Source of the DNA: Anaerolineae bacterium
GTDB lineage: Bacteria > Chloroflexota > Anaerolineae > JAADDB01
NCBI GenBank assembly: GCA_015486895.1
Contig: WFQT01000059.1
Span: 1 to 5,598 of the forward strand
DNA: 5,598 nucleotides
Reading direction: 5' to 3'
Numbering within the stretch: position 1 is the first letter of the stretch; each line of letters begins with the position of its first letter. This document shows positions 5,250 through 5,598 of this stretch, in pieces. Made by a program: the position numbers and the translations under genes. The notes beneath the pieces were generated by a model. That model saw only the letters and a program-made list of their open reading frames with translations, searched no databases and was not told where the DNA came from.

Positions 5250-5598
5250 TCAAAAGCGTTTGAAGAGCGTTAAATCCGCCATAATCGTTTTGAGGTCTTC
5301 TTCGGTGGAGATTTGCTCGCCCGGCGGCGGTCCGCCCGCAGCAGCGCCCAGGATCGTTTCCGCTTCTTGCCTCGTCGCGGCGGGGAGCGATGCGATGCCC
5401 AGCAATGTCACGAGGATCCGGTGCGCTTCCTCGATTTTGCCCTCACGCAGTAGCAGATCCGCTATGCCGACCAACGCTTCCTGAATCAACGGAGGCGCTT
5501 CGATCTCAGTTGCTATCTTCAAAGCGGAAAGGAAGTAATCCTCGGCAACGGGGTAGCGGAGAGAGGCGCTCTTAACTTTGCCCAGCCCCGTAAAAGCC
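5250..5598 (-). CDS. C-terminus of a TPR protein (probably AfsR/SARP-like), partial
   Basis: The frame is open from the window edge (5597) to TGA at 5250, giving the last 115 residues. The sequence begins AFTGLGKVKSASLRYPVAED and continues with YFLSALKIATEIEAPPLIQE, then EALVGIADLLLREGKIEEAH, the alternating helix pattern of tetratricopeptide repeats (A..G.....G....A...L). A Gly/Pro-rich linker (GGPPPGEQ) follows, then a final helix ending LTLFKRF. In Chloroflexota such endings are usual for large BTAD/AAA/TPR transcriptional regulators, so this is the likely type. The defining N-terminal domains lie outside the window, and another TPR protein cannot be excluded. An internal TTG at 5522 could be mistaken for a start, but the frame clearly continues above it. 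Confidence 0.85.
   Translation of the reverse strand, partial: AFTGLGKVKSASLRYPVAEDYFLSALKIATEIEAPPLIQEALVGIADLLLREGKIEEAHRILVTLLGIASLPAATRQEAETILGAAAGGPPPGEQISTEEDLKTIMADLTLFKRF

Overview
The window looks like a chromosomal segment of a Chloroflexota bacterium, probably Anaerolineae or a near relative. The assignment is an inference from protein style: a secreted protein with the 'DLSWYTIDGGG...GGFW' signature and a 'YLPL' tail, a DUF2089 / SHOCT-like gene pair, a SARP/AfsR-style TPR C-terminus, and small WRGRV/YFR proteins. Every intact gene I can support lies on the minus strand, so the functional order runs from high to low coordinates.

Right part (5598 to 2322): the 3' end of a TPR protein is cut by the window edge. 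It is followed by a small conserved protein of unknown function (77 aa) and a 747-aa exported fibre-like protein. That protein has a signal peptide, a 'TYQGRL' N-terminal domain, two CxxGQ..KWNG..WxCGDD motifs, about 15 head repeats of the YadA type, a peptidase S74 intramolecular chaperone with an intact Ser-Asp/Lys site, and a C-terminal coiled coil. A 99-aa secreted protein overlaps it by ATGA and ends at a clear intrinsic terminator (2234-2269). The last two genes are almost certainly co-translated and point to a cell-surface or secreted fibre.

Middle part (2140 to 1253): a consensus sigma-70 type promoter (TTGACA, 17 bp, TATAAT) drives a two-gene operon. The first gene encodes a DUF2089 zinc-ribbon/HTH protein. 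The second, 15 bp downstream, encodes a SHOCT-like protein. The C-terminus of the first and the N-terminus of the second carry the same short helical motif, which suggests a regulator and partner. A perfect 15-bp inverted repeat lies past the operon.

Left part (1 to about 1250): lower in GC and without an intact gene. On the plus strand at about 571-937, three successive frames read like natural protein but are broken by frameshifts and stops. The last ends at a stop next to a weak hairpin plus T-run. I read this as a decayed gene of unrecognised family. The rest is intergenic sequence with short degenerate repeats of about 10-14 nt.
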